Position numbers and translations under genes: made by a program
Origin: Desulfobulbus sp.
GTDB lineage: Bacteria; Desulfobacterota; Desulfobulbia; Desulfobulbales; Desulfobulbaceae
DNA: 6,080 nt
NCBI GenBank assembly: GCA_028684915.1
Contig: JAQUEZ010000330.1
Span: 1-6,080 of the forward strand
Direction of reading: 5' to 3'
The notes under the pieces: generated by a model
The model's database searches: none
The model's input: only the letters and a program-made list of their open reading frames with translations
Told to the model about the DNA's origin: nothing
Part shown: positions 1-5,352 of the stretch, piece after piece
How the letters are laid out: every line of letters starts with the position of its first letter
Position numbering within the stretch: position 1 is the stretch's first letter

Positions 1-2
1 TA

Positions 3-494
3 TTGTTCGGGTTTCTCCTGCAAAAGGGCCGCGTCCTGCGCTTTGATAAGCAGGTCGGCGCCATGCTTTTGAAGGACATGACGATCTTCAAATTCATGCT
101 GTCAGCTATACTGGTCGGCATGGTTGGAATTCAGCTTCTTGCCAGTTTCGGTATCATTGCCTTGAGCCACAAGGCCATGAATATAGGCGCTGTTTTGGTT
201 GGAGGAGCCCTTTTCGGCTGCGGCTGGGCGGTGATGGGGTTCTGTCCGGGCACTTCTATAGGGGCTCTTGGCGAAGGGCGTTGGCATGCAGCTTTCGCTA
301 TAGCTGGCATGGTGGTGGGGGCAGCTGTCTACGCGGAGCTCTATCCTATTTTTAAATCCACGGTTTTAGCATGGAAGGACTTTGGGAAAATCGGGGTGGT
401 CGAAATCTTGGGTATTTCTCCTTGGCTTATCATTCCTGTCTTCTTCACTGGAATTATATGGCTGTTTGTTTGGTTTGAGCGCAAAAATTTATAA
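3..494 (+). CDS. YeeE/YedE family (sulfur/thiosulfate transporter-like) membrane protein, 5' partial
   Basis: Integral inner-membrane protein of the YeeE/YedE family. Members of this family import thiosulfate or related sulfur compounds, often as two half-size proteins encoded side by side. About 163 residues are visible. Hydrophobic segments lie near residues 31-53, 60-80, 93-112 and 138-158. The family's conserved Cys motif is present as GFCPGT (residues 79-84), with a second Cys at 73 (GCGW). The first visible codon is TTG, but the family normally has an N-terminal Gly-rich helix before FGFLLQKG. The true start therefore probably lies upstream of the window, with perhaps 15-20 residues missing. 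The stop is TAA at 492-494. No terminator is visible after it; the CCACT/AGTGG hairpin at about 510-526 has no T-run. The family call is firm. The transported substrate is inferred from the family only. Confidence 0.88.
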   Translation: MFGFLLQKGRVLRFDKQVGAMLLKDMTIFKFMLSAILVGMVGIQLLASFGIIALSHKAMNIGAVLVGGALFGCGWAVMGFCPGTSIGALGEGRWHAAFAIAGMVVGAAVYAELYPIFKSTVLAWKDFGKIGVVEILGISPWLIIPVFFTGIIWLFVWFERKNL

Positions 495-703
495 AAATGA
501 AGCAGGGTGTCCACTTAGCGCGAGTGGCTCCTAGATGTAGTGTGCCCGTGTAACGATCTGGCGATACGACAATGGCGCGCATTCAAATTCATCCGGAGCG
601 GCAACGGGTAATGAAGGTATCGGCGATACCATTCAAGAAATTCTTGGTATGTGCAAGGGTAGTGTTCTCCCGCTACCGGCTGCGGATGGTTTTCCACACC
701 CAC
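495..703 (-). mobile_element. Degenerate remnant of an IS1595-family transposase N-terminus
   Basis: Read on the minus strand from 703, the protein begins MGVENHPQPVAGEHYPCTYQEFLEWY. The piece GEHYPCTYQEFLEWY resembles the opening of IS1595-type transposases (DYPRTLQEFxxWF), which precedes a zinc ribbon. Further on, another frame gives PDEFECA. Dropping one C would continue this as a CxxC-like ECAHCR, matching the ribbon's usual PDGFxCPxC. That frame then gives RQIVTRAHYI-stop-EPLAL, resembling RRQxSVTAGTIxxxTRxPLxLW. The pieces are in family order but carry frameshifts, a stop and an internal deletion, and the DDE catalytic domain is absent. This is dead insertion-sequence debris. The match is from memory of the family consensus, so it is moderately uncertain. 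No terminal inverted repeats or target duplication were identified. Confidence 0.42.
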
Positions 704-841
704 AGATACCCACTTAAAGAATTACGTTTTTTGCATGAGATCACCGCCGATTTCAAGAAATGATTGTTATCTCAAAATTTTGACTCATGCGGTTTGTCAG
801 GTTGCATCAAAATTCAGCATCTTAAGTCTTAACTCGGCTGA

Positions 842-1089
842 TCCCGGTATGGCAACCGGTGGGGCAGGTTTAGCAATGCCGGGATTAGCTGCCTGCTTAT
901 GCTCCAGGTGTGCTTCATTTACCTGCACAGCTGCTACAGGCGCTTTTCAACTCCGCGCCGCTTGATGGTCGGGCCTGGATGTTCGCAATCGCGGTCGGGG
1001 AAATCGTGCTGCCAATAATATCGCTCGATAAATGGATCAGAATTCGCAGAAGTGAAAACGCAACTACTCCCACAAAGGAGATACGATGA
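842..1089 (+). pseudogene. C-terminal remnant of a cation-transporting P-type ATPase, frameshifted
   Basis: Two adjoining frames reconstruct the last transmembrane part of a P2-type cation ATPase (cation ATPase C-terminal domain). From about 842 to 931 the frame reads SRYGNRW, then CLLMLQVCFIYLHS, like the family's GNRW...LLLLQLxFxYLP. From 934 a different frame continues LQALFNSAPLDGRAW, then IISLDKWIRIRR. This matches the family's LQALFxSAPLDxxxW...xExEKWxRRR ending. The frame changes near 931-934. Upstream there is an in-frame stop (TGA 839-841) and no sign of the nucleotide-binding or phosphorylation domains, so most of the roughly 900-residue pump is gone. The stop TGA at 1087-1089 overlaps the ATG of the next gene. 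The family assignment rests on ordered motifs in consistent spacing. Ion specificity cannot be told. Confidence 0.7.
1074..1080 (+). promoter_or_regulatory. Ribosome binding site for the PsiE-like gene, inside the ATPase remnant
   Basis: AAAGGAG ends five bases before the ATG at 1086 and is a strong Shine-Dalgarno match. It lies within the last codons of the P-type ATPase frame, whose TGA overlaps the ATG as ATGA. This is the arrangement of translationally coupled genes and it fixes the start of the downstream gene. Confidence 0.8.
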
Positions 1090-1520
1090 TAGAAGCAATT
1101 AAGAAATTCGAGAGAGTCATTTTCATCTCTCTGCTCGTCATGATGTCTTTGGTTGTGCTGCTCGCGACTATCGAACTGGGATGGATCATCATCAAAGATG
1201 TTATCACCCCACCAATTTTCCTTCTCGAAATCAATGAGCTTTTCGATATATTCGGCCTATTTATGCTGGTGCTTATCGGCGTTGAACTCTTGGAAACCAT
1301 TGCCAAGACCTACTCCAGCAAAAACGTCAACCATGCTAAAATTGTCATGGCCGTTGCTCTTATCGCCATTGCGCGTAAGGTCATCATTTTGGACGTCGAA
1401 CAATACTCCGGACAGGCTCTGGTAGGAATAGCGGCGATCATTCTGGCGCTCTCTCTTGGTTATTTTTTGGTTCAACGAAAACCAGGAACAAAGAAGCTCT
1501 TAGAAACAGATGAGGAATGA
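1086..1520 (+). CDS. PsiE-family (phosphate-starvation-inducible E-like) membrane protein
   Basis: A 144-residue integral membrane protein of the PsiE family. The family is named after E. coli PsiE, which is induced by phosphate starvation; its molecular function is not established. Four hydrophobic segments are visible, near residues 11-36, 53-72, 86-103 and 109-130. The family signature is clear: GVELLETIAKTY (65-76) followed by AIARKVIILD (94-103). The length is normal and the frame is intact. The start is set by the AAAGGAG five bases upstream. The gene overlaps the stop of the ATPase remnant by ATGA, so it was probably the second gene of an operon with the pump. It must now be transcribed from elsewhere upstream, and no clear promoter of its own is visible. 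A hairpin with a T-run follows the stop. The family call is firm, but phosphate regulation is not shown here. Confidence 0.88.
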   Translation: MIEAIKKFERVIFISLLVMMSLVVLLATIELGWIIIKDVITPPIFLLEINELFDIFGLFMLVLIGVELLETIAKTYSSKNVNHAKIVMAVALIAIARKVIILDVEQYSGQALVGIAAIILALSLGYFLVQRKPGTKKLLETDEE

Positions 1521-1539
1521 GGCCGGCCAGTGGAAAAAT

Positions 1540-1578
1540 CACAGCGGAATGGTGCAATGCCAAGCCACTGTGTTTTTT
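1540..1578 (+). terminator. Probable rho-independent terminator after the PsiE-like gene
   Basis: CACAGCGG (1540-1547) pairs with CCACTGTG (1565-1572), giving 5 plus 2 base pairs around one mismatch and a 17-base loop. Six Ts follow directly (1573-1578). It sits 20 bases after the PsiE-like stop, in the right orientation. The long loop makes it a moderate rather than strong call. Confidence 0.5.
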
Positions 1579-1661
1579 CTGAAGTAGGTTGGAAAAAGTG
1601 GAAATCAAATTTTTCGCCCATTTTTCTCCACCGATTACCATCACACCCAACCACGCTCCGA

Positions 1662-1685
1662 CGTGATTCAAAATTCAAGATCTGA
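1662..1685 (-). repeat. REP/IS200-associated type flank motif (left copy)
   Basis: On the minus strand this reads GGGTCAGATCTTGAATTTTG, a motif I associate with repeats flanking IS200-like/REP-associated transposases in many genomes. The + strand sequence at 808-822 (ATCAAAATTCAGCAT) is a weaker relative. Only one exact copy is seen in the window, so the repeat status is inferred. Confidence 0.35.
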
Positions 1686-1954
1686 CCCTGGCAACCCTTT
1701 TGCTTCCGTCTGCCTCTGCTCGATTTAGAGTTAAAATTGAAAGCGTTGAAGCCCTCAATGGTCTGAATCAGTAAATCTTTGTAGCCCTCGAGAAAACAAT
1801 TCAGGGGCGCGAGGAGTGTCGTTCATAAACCTGTTGACCCTCGTTGATCACAACAAGTTGTACGTTGTAGGATACTCCTGGATAATTTCAGGTAGAGTTG
1901 GAATCTGATATACAGATCCCAGACCGAGACTTTGCCTGACGCCTAACACAAGGG

Positions 1955-1975
1955 GTCAGAGTAAATTCACCCACA
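1955..1975 (+). repeat. REP/IS200-associated type flank motif (right copy)
   Basis: GGGGTCAGAGTAAATTCACC resembles a GGGTCAGAGTAAATTGACC-type sequence commonly found next to REP-associated transposases. It faces the motif at 1662-1685 in inverted orientation, the two sharing the GGGTCAGA core about 270 bases apart. It ends about 90 bases before the SH3-like gene. The assignment is from memory. Confidence 0.35.
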
Positions 1976-2062
1976 CTTCCCCATTGCATCGATTAGATTT
2001 TCAGTGAACATTCAAGGACCAATGCCCAATTCACCCTCCCAACCACAAAGGCCAAACAATCC

Positions 2063-2428
2063 ATGAACATCACGCATCCAATTGTGTACGCTGCCTTCAT
2101 CAGCCTTTTCCTCACCTCTTCCTCTCTGGCTGCGCCGGCAACCTGCCAGCAGATCACCGAACAGGCCGAACAGCAGCAGGCGCTGTTCAATCCCCCCTCG
2201 AGCTATGCGGTCATCGGCAAGGGACGCTTGTATTTCCACACCGCGCCCGACAACAGTTGCCGCTCCCGCGAGGTGTTCGTTATTACCGGCGATGAACTCA
2301 TCGCCTACACTGAATACCAGGGTTGGTATTCGGTGATGTACATCAATCCCCGATCCGGGCAGGACTTCCATGGTTGGGTGCGGCCCGAGCGGTTGACCAT
2401 GCGCGGCACCCTTCGGCCCGCCTACTGA
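2063..2428 (+). CDS. Secreted bacterial SH3-like domain protein, function unknown
   Basis: A 121-residue protein with a clear Sec signal peptide: a hydrophobic run at residues 7-23 and an Ala-rich cleavage region (SLAAPA, 21-26). The mature part has two Cys (28 and 66) that could form a periplasmic disulfide. A segment follows that looks like a bacterial SH3-like fold: GRLYFHTAP (54-62), VFVITGDELIAY (71-82), GWYSVMYI (87-94) and a closing GWV (104-106). Similar small proteins in gammaproteobacteria are annotated as hypothetical or SH3 proteins, and related folds bind cell-wall material. The start ATG has only a weak AAAGG (2047-2051) 11 bases upstream. The next gene starts 53 bases after the stop on the same strand, so cotranscription is possible. 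G+C-rich codons differ from the PsiE-like gene, suggesting acquisition. The secreted SH3-like call is good; the role is unknown. Confidence 0.68.
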   Translation: MNITHPIVYAAFISLFLTSSSLAAPATCQQITEQAEQQQALFNPPSSYAVIGKGRLYFHTAPDNSCRSREVFVITGDELIAYTEYQGWYSVMYINPRSGQDFHGWVRPERLTMRGTLRPAY

Positions 2429-2469
2429 TTGCCAAGGGATGCGGCCACAACCCCACCATCAATCACACC

Positions 2470-2474
2470 GGGAG
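2470..2474 (+). promoter_or_regulatory. Ribosome binding site deciding the start of the small TM protein
   Basis: GGGAG lies seven bases before the ATG at 2482. A longer frame begins at 2323, but it would overlap the SH3-like gene by about 100 bases and its extra residues look like shadow sequence. This site therefore favours the 2482 start. Confidence 0.6.
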
Positions 2475-2481
2475 AACCGAG

Positions 2482-2682
2482 ATGGATCTTGATACCGCTG
2501 AAAAAGTCATCGCTTTTCTGGAGTTGCACAAGATGAGCCTGGACTGGTGGAACTACCTGCTGATTGCCCTGTTTTCCATCGCCGGCGGCTACATCGGCGC
2601 CTATCTGAACAAAAAAGGGGAGCTGAAGGCCATCAACGAGGAGTACGAAAAATCTTGGTGGGTAGTTTCGGGGACAGGGTAA
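2482..2682 (+). CDS. Small single-TM protein, probably C-terminally truncated
   Basis: A 66-residue protein of unknown function. Residues 1-20 are polar. One transmembrane segment spans about residues 21-41 (WWNYLLIALFSIAGGYIGAY). A charged, helical stretch follows, GELKAINEEYEK. This layout recalls accessory-region membrane proteins that carry one N-terminal TM and then a long coiled coil starting with a similar KKGE...K motif. Here the helix breaks off into WWVVSGTG and a stop inside a repeat-like hairpin (2677-2691), so I infer that the original C-terminal part was lost. The start follows a good GGGAG. The gene lies 53 bases downstream of the SH3-like gene. It may be a decaying gene rather than a functional one. 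Confidence 0.5.
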   Translation: MDLDTAEKVIAFLELHKMSLDWWNYLLIALFSIAGGYIGAYLNKKGELKAINEEYEKSWWVVSGTG

Positions 2683-2693
2683 ACAATACCCCG
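2664..2693. repeat. REP-like palindromic scar at the truncation point
   Basis: GGGTA (2677-2681) and TACCC (2687-2691) form a perfect stem with a five-base loop. They lie within CGGGGACAGGGTAAACAATA, a sequence type I have seen around REP-associated elements. The stop codon of the preceding small gene (2680-2682) lies inside the hairpin. A recombination or insertion scar is inferred. Confidence 0.4.
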
Positions 2694-2720
2694 CTACATT
2701 TTCTATTTCGCGCCAAATAG

Positions 2721-2960
2721 GAGGCGGATATCGAAGACGAGCAGATTTTTCAGACATTCGGCTTTCGCTCCAAAAAAGCGGCGCGCATGGTGTGCAAGGA
2801 TCTCGAATCACTGCGCAACAATCTCGCGCCCGCGCAGGACATCGTCTTCCACGACTTTACCCAGGCGGCAAGAATTGCCCCGCGCATTGAATTGGTGCAC
2901 CGCAATCAAACAGGAGGCGCAACCTTCCCGGCCTTCGCCAAACGAGGCCCGCAGGGTTGA
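2721..2960 (+). pseudogene. C-terminal fragment of an unidentified protein
   Basis: An open frame runs from just after TAG 2718-2720 to TGA 2958-2960 with no start codon near its beginning. The first ATG is about 26 codons in, with no ribosome site. The first 57 or so residues look like real protein: DIEDEQIFQTFGFRSKKAA, then CKDLESLRNNLAPAQDIV and FHDFTQAARIAPRIE. The LRNNLAxxQDI pattern resembles C-terminal segments (usually RNxLAHxQD) of some bacterial signalling or regulatory proteins. I cannot name the family with confidence. Here the usual His is Pro. The last 20 or so residues look like non-coding sequence. The N-terminal part is missing and a hairpin scar lies just upstream, so I call it a remnant. 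Codon use is G+C-rich like the two preceding genes. Confidence 0.42.
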
Positions 2961-3187
2961 TCTCTTTCGTCACCCTCTTTTCGGGAATGCCCTTTCAGGC
3001 ATAATGCCGCAACGCTTACCCCCTTTACAGGAAAACCGTCATGCAACGCACGCAGGAGAGCATTGAACAGGCGCCGCTCAGGCCTCACTAGCCAGATGTC
3101 ATGGAATGCGCACTCCGCCATCAGCGCGGAGGATGTCGCCGCCTTCTTTGCCCAAGGCACAAAAGGGCTTGGCTGTTTCTATCGATA
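2961..3187. other. Non-coding or decayed stretch with two tiny open frames
   Basis: CATAAT (2999-3004) could be a -10 box, followed by ACAGGA and an ATG at 3041 opening a 16-codon frame (MQRTQESIEQAPLRPH). A second frame from ATG 3096 gives 39 residues (starts MSWNAHSAISAEDVAAFFAQ), ending at 3215 inside the antisense nitrilase gene. Both look like broken beginnings or debris, and I recognise neither. A perfect CTCCGC/GCGGAG hairpin with a 7-base loop lies at 3113-3131 without a T-run on either side. It lies between converging genes and could act on either transcript. Confidence 0.3.
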
Positions 3188-4759
3188 TTACCGTCCGGTC
3201 CATTTGACTGAATAGAGGTCGTGACGACGATCTTTCAGGTTTTGCACCGTGCCGTTAGCACGCGCCATTTGCAGGGCATCAATATTCAGATCCGCCAATA
3301 AAACGGTTTCGGTGTTCGGGTTGGAATCCGCAGCAATGCCGTCGCGGGAAAAGGGGAAATCACTCGGGGTCAAGATGCAACTCTGTGCATATTGAATATG
3401 CATATTCTTGACGTGCGGCAGGTTGCCCACGTTACCCGACAGAACCACGTATACCTGGTTTTCGACAGCACGAGCCTGACAGCAATAGCGAACCCGCAGA
3501 TAGCCTGCCCGTTCATCTGTGCAAAAGGGAACAAAAAGCATCATCGCTCCCAAGTCAGTTAAACGACGCGCTAATTCTGGAAATTCCGAGTCATAACAAA
3601 TCAAAACCCCTATGAGGCCGCAATCGGTTTCGATGGGGCGTAAAATATCACCGCCTTCCACATTCCACCAGGTTTCTTCATTGGCGGTTGGATGGATTTT
3701 GGGTTGTTCATGCACTTGTCCATCACGCAAAAAGATATATGCGATATTTAAAATGCGTCCGTCTTCTTTGCGCGTTGGATGAGAGCCGCCAATGATATTG
3801 ATGTTGTACCGTAAGGAGAGTTCACGCATGGCGTGAATAAATTGAGGCGTTTGCCGTGTTATTTCTTCAATGGCGTCAGCAGGACTTAAGGTCTGCTCCT
3901 GCATAGAGAGCAACTGCAAGGTGAACATTTCTGGAAACACAACAAAATCCGCTTTATAGCCAGCGCAAACATCAACAAAATATTCAACGATCGACATGAA
4001 TTCATCAAACGAGTTGACACGTCTTTGCAAGTATTGCACCGCAGCGACACGAACGGTTGCCGGCAATCGGCCCCGATCACCCGCCCATTTCGGCTTGGCA
4101 CTGCCATCAGGCGCCAAAAGCGGATTTCGCCACATCAAATGTGTGCCCCATCCCATGGAGTCCACATCCTCTTTCAGATAACCCGGCATCAAGCCAATGA
4201 CTTCAAACCCGTTACGTAATTGAAAATTAAGGACATAATCCCGAATTTTTCCGGCTTTGGCCAACTCAATATAATTTTCCGCTGTTTTTACTTCCTTGAT
4301 CCTCTTCCGCAATCCCGGTAATCGTCCACCAAAAACAATGCCTTTGATCTCGAGCTTTTGCACGAACCGTTTCCGCTGATTATAAAAACGCTGCCCTATC
4401 CTGTAACCTCGATAAGCTGGATCGACACATACATCCATGCCATACATCCAGTCTCCATTCTCATCATGCCTCGACCCATAGCCGTCACCTGTAATGGCCT
4501 CCCAGGTATGAGCCTTCAGGGCAAACTTACCGGAAATCCGAAAACTAGCGCTATAACCGACCACGACATCGTCTACCGTCGCCACCCACTGTCCCTCAGG
4601 AAACTTGCGTATATGGGTACGGATCATGTCGGGGGTGTAATTCGGCATGTCTTTGTCATATACCCGGTGCGTCAACGCACTTATCTCTTCCGCTTCTTCA
4701 ATTTTGGCAAGGCGGATAGTTAACCGATGTTTTTCGGGAATATTTTTACGATTTGTCAT
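3188..4759 (-). CDS. Bifunctional GNAT acetyltransferase / carbon-nitrogen hydrolase (YhcX-like)
   Basis: A complete 523-residue cytoplasmic fusion protein. Residues about 13-195 form a GNAT N-acetyltransferase domain. The acetyl-CoA-binding region is near MDVCVDPAYRGYRIGQRFYN (108-127); an Arg stands where the first Gly of the usual loop is expected. Residues about 235-500 form a nitrilase-superfamily domain with an intact triad: Glu277 in VFPEMF, Lys354 in QPKIHPTANE and Cys388 in LICYDSEFPE. The length matches the known GNAT-nitrilase fusion branch (B. subtilis YhcX type, about 513 residues). Substrates of this branch are not settled; amide hydrolysis is more likely than true nitrile hydrolysis, by superfamily inference. 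The ATG at 4759 is preceded by a weak purine run (AGAGAGAG) and a plausible promoter. The gene appears monocistronic, with no gene close on either side on its strand. The longer stop-free antisense frames are shadows. Confidence 0.93.
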   Translation of the reverse strand: MTNRKNIPEKHRLTIRLAKIEEAEEISALTHRVYDKDMPNYTPDMIRTHIRKFPEGQWVATVDDVVVGYSASFRISGKFALKAHTWEAITGDGYGSRHDENGDWMYGMDVCVDPAYRGYRIGQRFYNQRKRFVQKLEIKGIVFGGRLPGLRKRIKEVKTAENYIELAKAGKIRDYVLNFQLRNGFEVIGLMPGYLKEDVDSMGWGTHLMWRNPLLAPDGSAKPKWAGDRGRLPATVRVAAVQYLQRRVNSFDEFMSIVEYFVDVCAGYKADFVVFPEMFTLQLLSMQEQTLSPADAIEEITRQTPQFIHAMRELSLRYNINIIGGSHPTRKEDGRILNIAYIFLRDGQVHEQPKIHPTANEETWWNVEGGDILRPIETDCGLIGVLICYDSEFPELARRLTDLGAMMLFVPFCTDERAGYLRVRYCCQARAVENQVYVVLSGNVGNLPHVKNMHIQYAQSCILTPSDFPFSRDGIAADSNPNTETVLLADLNIDALQMARANGTVQNLKDRRHDLYSVKWTGR

Positions 4760-4781
4760 GATCTCTCTCTAGGTGATAAAA

Positions 4782-4811
4782 ATGATATACTGGAAGAAGT
4801 TGTTTAGTGAA
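4782..4811 (-). promoter_or_regulatory. Candidate sigma-70-type promoter for the GNAT-nitrilase gene
   Basis: On the minus strand TTCACT (4806-4811, 4 of 6 to TTGACA) is separated by 18 bases from TATCAT (4782-4787, 5 of 6 to TATAAT). The ATG lies about 22 bases beyond the -10 box, leaving a short leader. A shifted TATATC is an alternative -10. Sequence match only. Confidence 0.45.
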
Positions 4812-4873
4812 GAATCGAGGCGGCTCCGTTCCTTTGGACAGATTTTTCTCTTTACCGGAGGCTCTATTTTTTT

Positions 4874-5094
4874 ATGCTGCCTGTTCAATCGTTAGCAACA
4901 TCACGACATGCGATTGACTTGATTTAATATTTGGTGGAGAAAAACGGTTAAAAGATCAGATTGATTTTTCCAGACTCAATACCCGCACACTTATCCTTAA
5001 TTGCAACCTGACAAGCGCTTATCACGAACTTCTAAAGGAAATTAAAAAAAGAGACACCTCGAAGGCAAAGCAGACGAGTTGGCATTACCGATGA
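4874..5094 (+). pseudogene. Possible frameshifted small gene, unrecognised
   Basis: The frame from ATG 4874 reads MLPVQSLATSRHAIDLI and then stops (TAA). A second frame, open from 4918 to TGA 5092-5094, carries on as DLIFGGEKRLKDQIDFSRLN, then LNCNLTSAYHELLKEIKKRD and ends SWHYR. Joining IDLI to FGGEKR near 4920-4930 would give one protein of about 73 residues. It looks protein-like, with a basic, helical second half. The join is my reconstruction. The second frame has no start codon of its own. A GGAGG at 4857-4861 lies 12 bases before the ATG, which is rather far. I recognise no family. It is divergent from the GNAT-nitrilase gene, lies in AT-rich sequence and may be non-functional. Confidence 0.28.
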
Positions 5095-5140
5095 GTTCTA
5101 CTCCCGCAACTGGAAAAATGACCGCAATGAGGGGGGTAGA

Positions 5141-5317
5141 CTAAAGAAAATACATTCTTGAGAAATGAGAAATAACTAGAGGAGAGAAGTCGACTGACCA
5201 TACGCGATGCGTATAGTAGCCAAAACTGTTGAATATTGCAACAATAACTTCCAATTGGCCTTCCACATCGGCAGCAGTTAGGTCATTGAGTGAGAGTTGA
5301 TCAATAATCAGTCGCAA
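5141..5317 (-). CDS. Small unrecognised open frame downstream of pirin, TTG start
   Basis: A 58-codon frame starting with TTG (5315-5317). AAGGAG (plus-strand positions 5322-5327) lies four bases before it, a good ribosome site. The product would start LRLIIDQLSLNDLTAADVEG, continue QLEVIVAIFNSFGYYTHRVW and end in FSRMYFL. The acidic-hydrophobic pattern looks like genuine protein. The frame stays open upstream to about 5377 without an ATG, into the end of the pirin gene. It could therefore be either a short gene cotranscribed with pirin (36 bases after its stop) or the tail of a lost larger gene. I recognise no family. A near-palindrome ATACGCGATGCGTAT lies within it at 5200-5214. Confidence 0.3.
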   Translation of the reverse strand: MRLIIDQLSLNDLTAADVEGQLEVIVAIFNSFGYYTHRVWSVDFSPLVISHFSRMYFL

Positions 5318-5352
5318 ACCTCTCCTTGAGCCGAAAACGTCTCCGCGCCTAC

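Larger units (their letters stand above)
1579..2062. other. Gene-poor stretch with repeat-like motifs
   Basis: I see no convincing gene here. The minus strand stays open from about 1832 to 1472 but has no good start. It runs antisense through the PsiE 3' end and matches no family I know. Two inverted motifs described separately lie at 1662-1685 and 1955-1975. A small hairpin (ATCTG/CAGAT) lies at 1903-1917. The segment may be a decayed or non-autonomous element, but ends and target duplications could not be defined. Confidence 0.4.

Noticed and set aside
735..965. 76-residue + strand open frame
   Set aside because: Low-complexity Ala/Cys-rich translation in a third frame over the ATPase remnant, no ribosome site; a shadow.
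1438..1678. Two overlapping minus-strand frames antisense to the PsiE 3' end
   Set aside because: They run through the probable terminator and repeat motif, show no recognisable domain, and one needs a TTG start inside the repeat.
2323..2481. Upstream extension of the small TM protein
   Set aside because: It overlaps the SH3-like gene by about 100 bases, its residues look non-native, and a good ribosome site supports the ATG at 2482.
2422..2811. 129-residue minus-strand frame
   Set aside because: Antisense to the better-supported + strand TM protein and the following fragment; no family resemblance.
3149..3172. GCCCAAG...CTTGGC inverted repeat as a terminator for the nitrilase gene
   Set aside because: The stem has a bulge and there is no T-run downstream on the minus strand.
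4358..4723. 121-residue + strand frame antisense to the GNAT domain
   Set aside because: Mirror frame of a strongly supported gene with a clear family match on the other strand.
4820..4873. CTCCG/CGGAG hairpin followed by seven Ts as a terminator
   Set aside because: Only five pairs with a loop of about 26 bases, and the T-run is offset by several bases; too weak to call.
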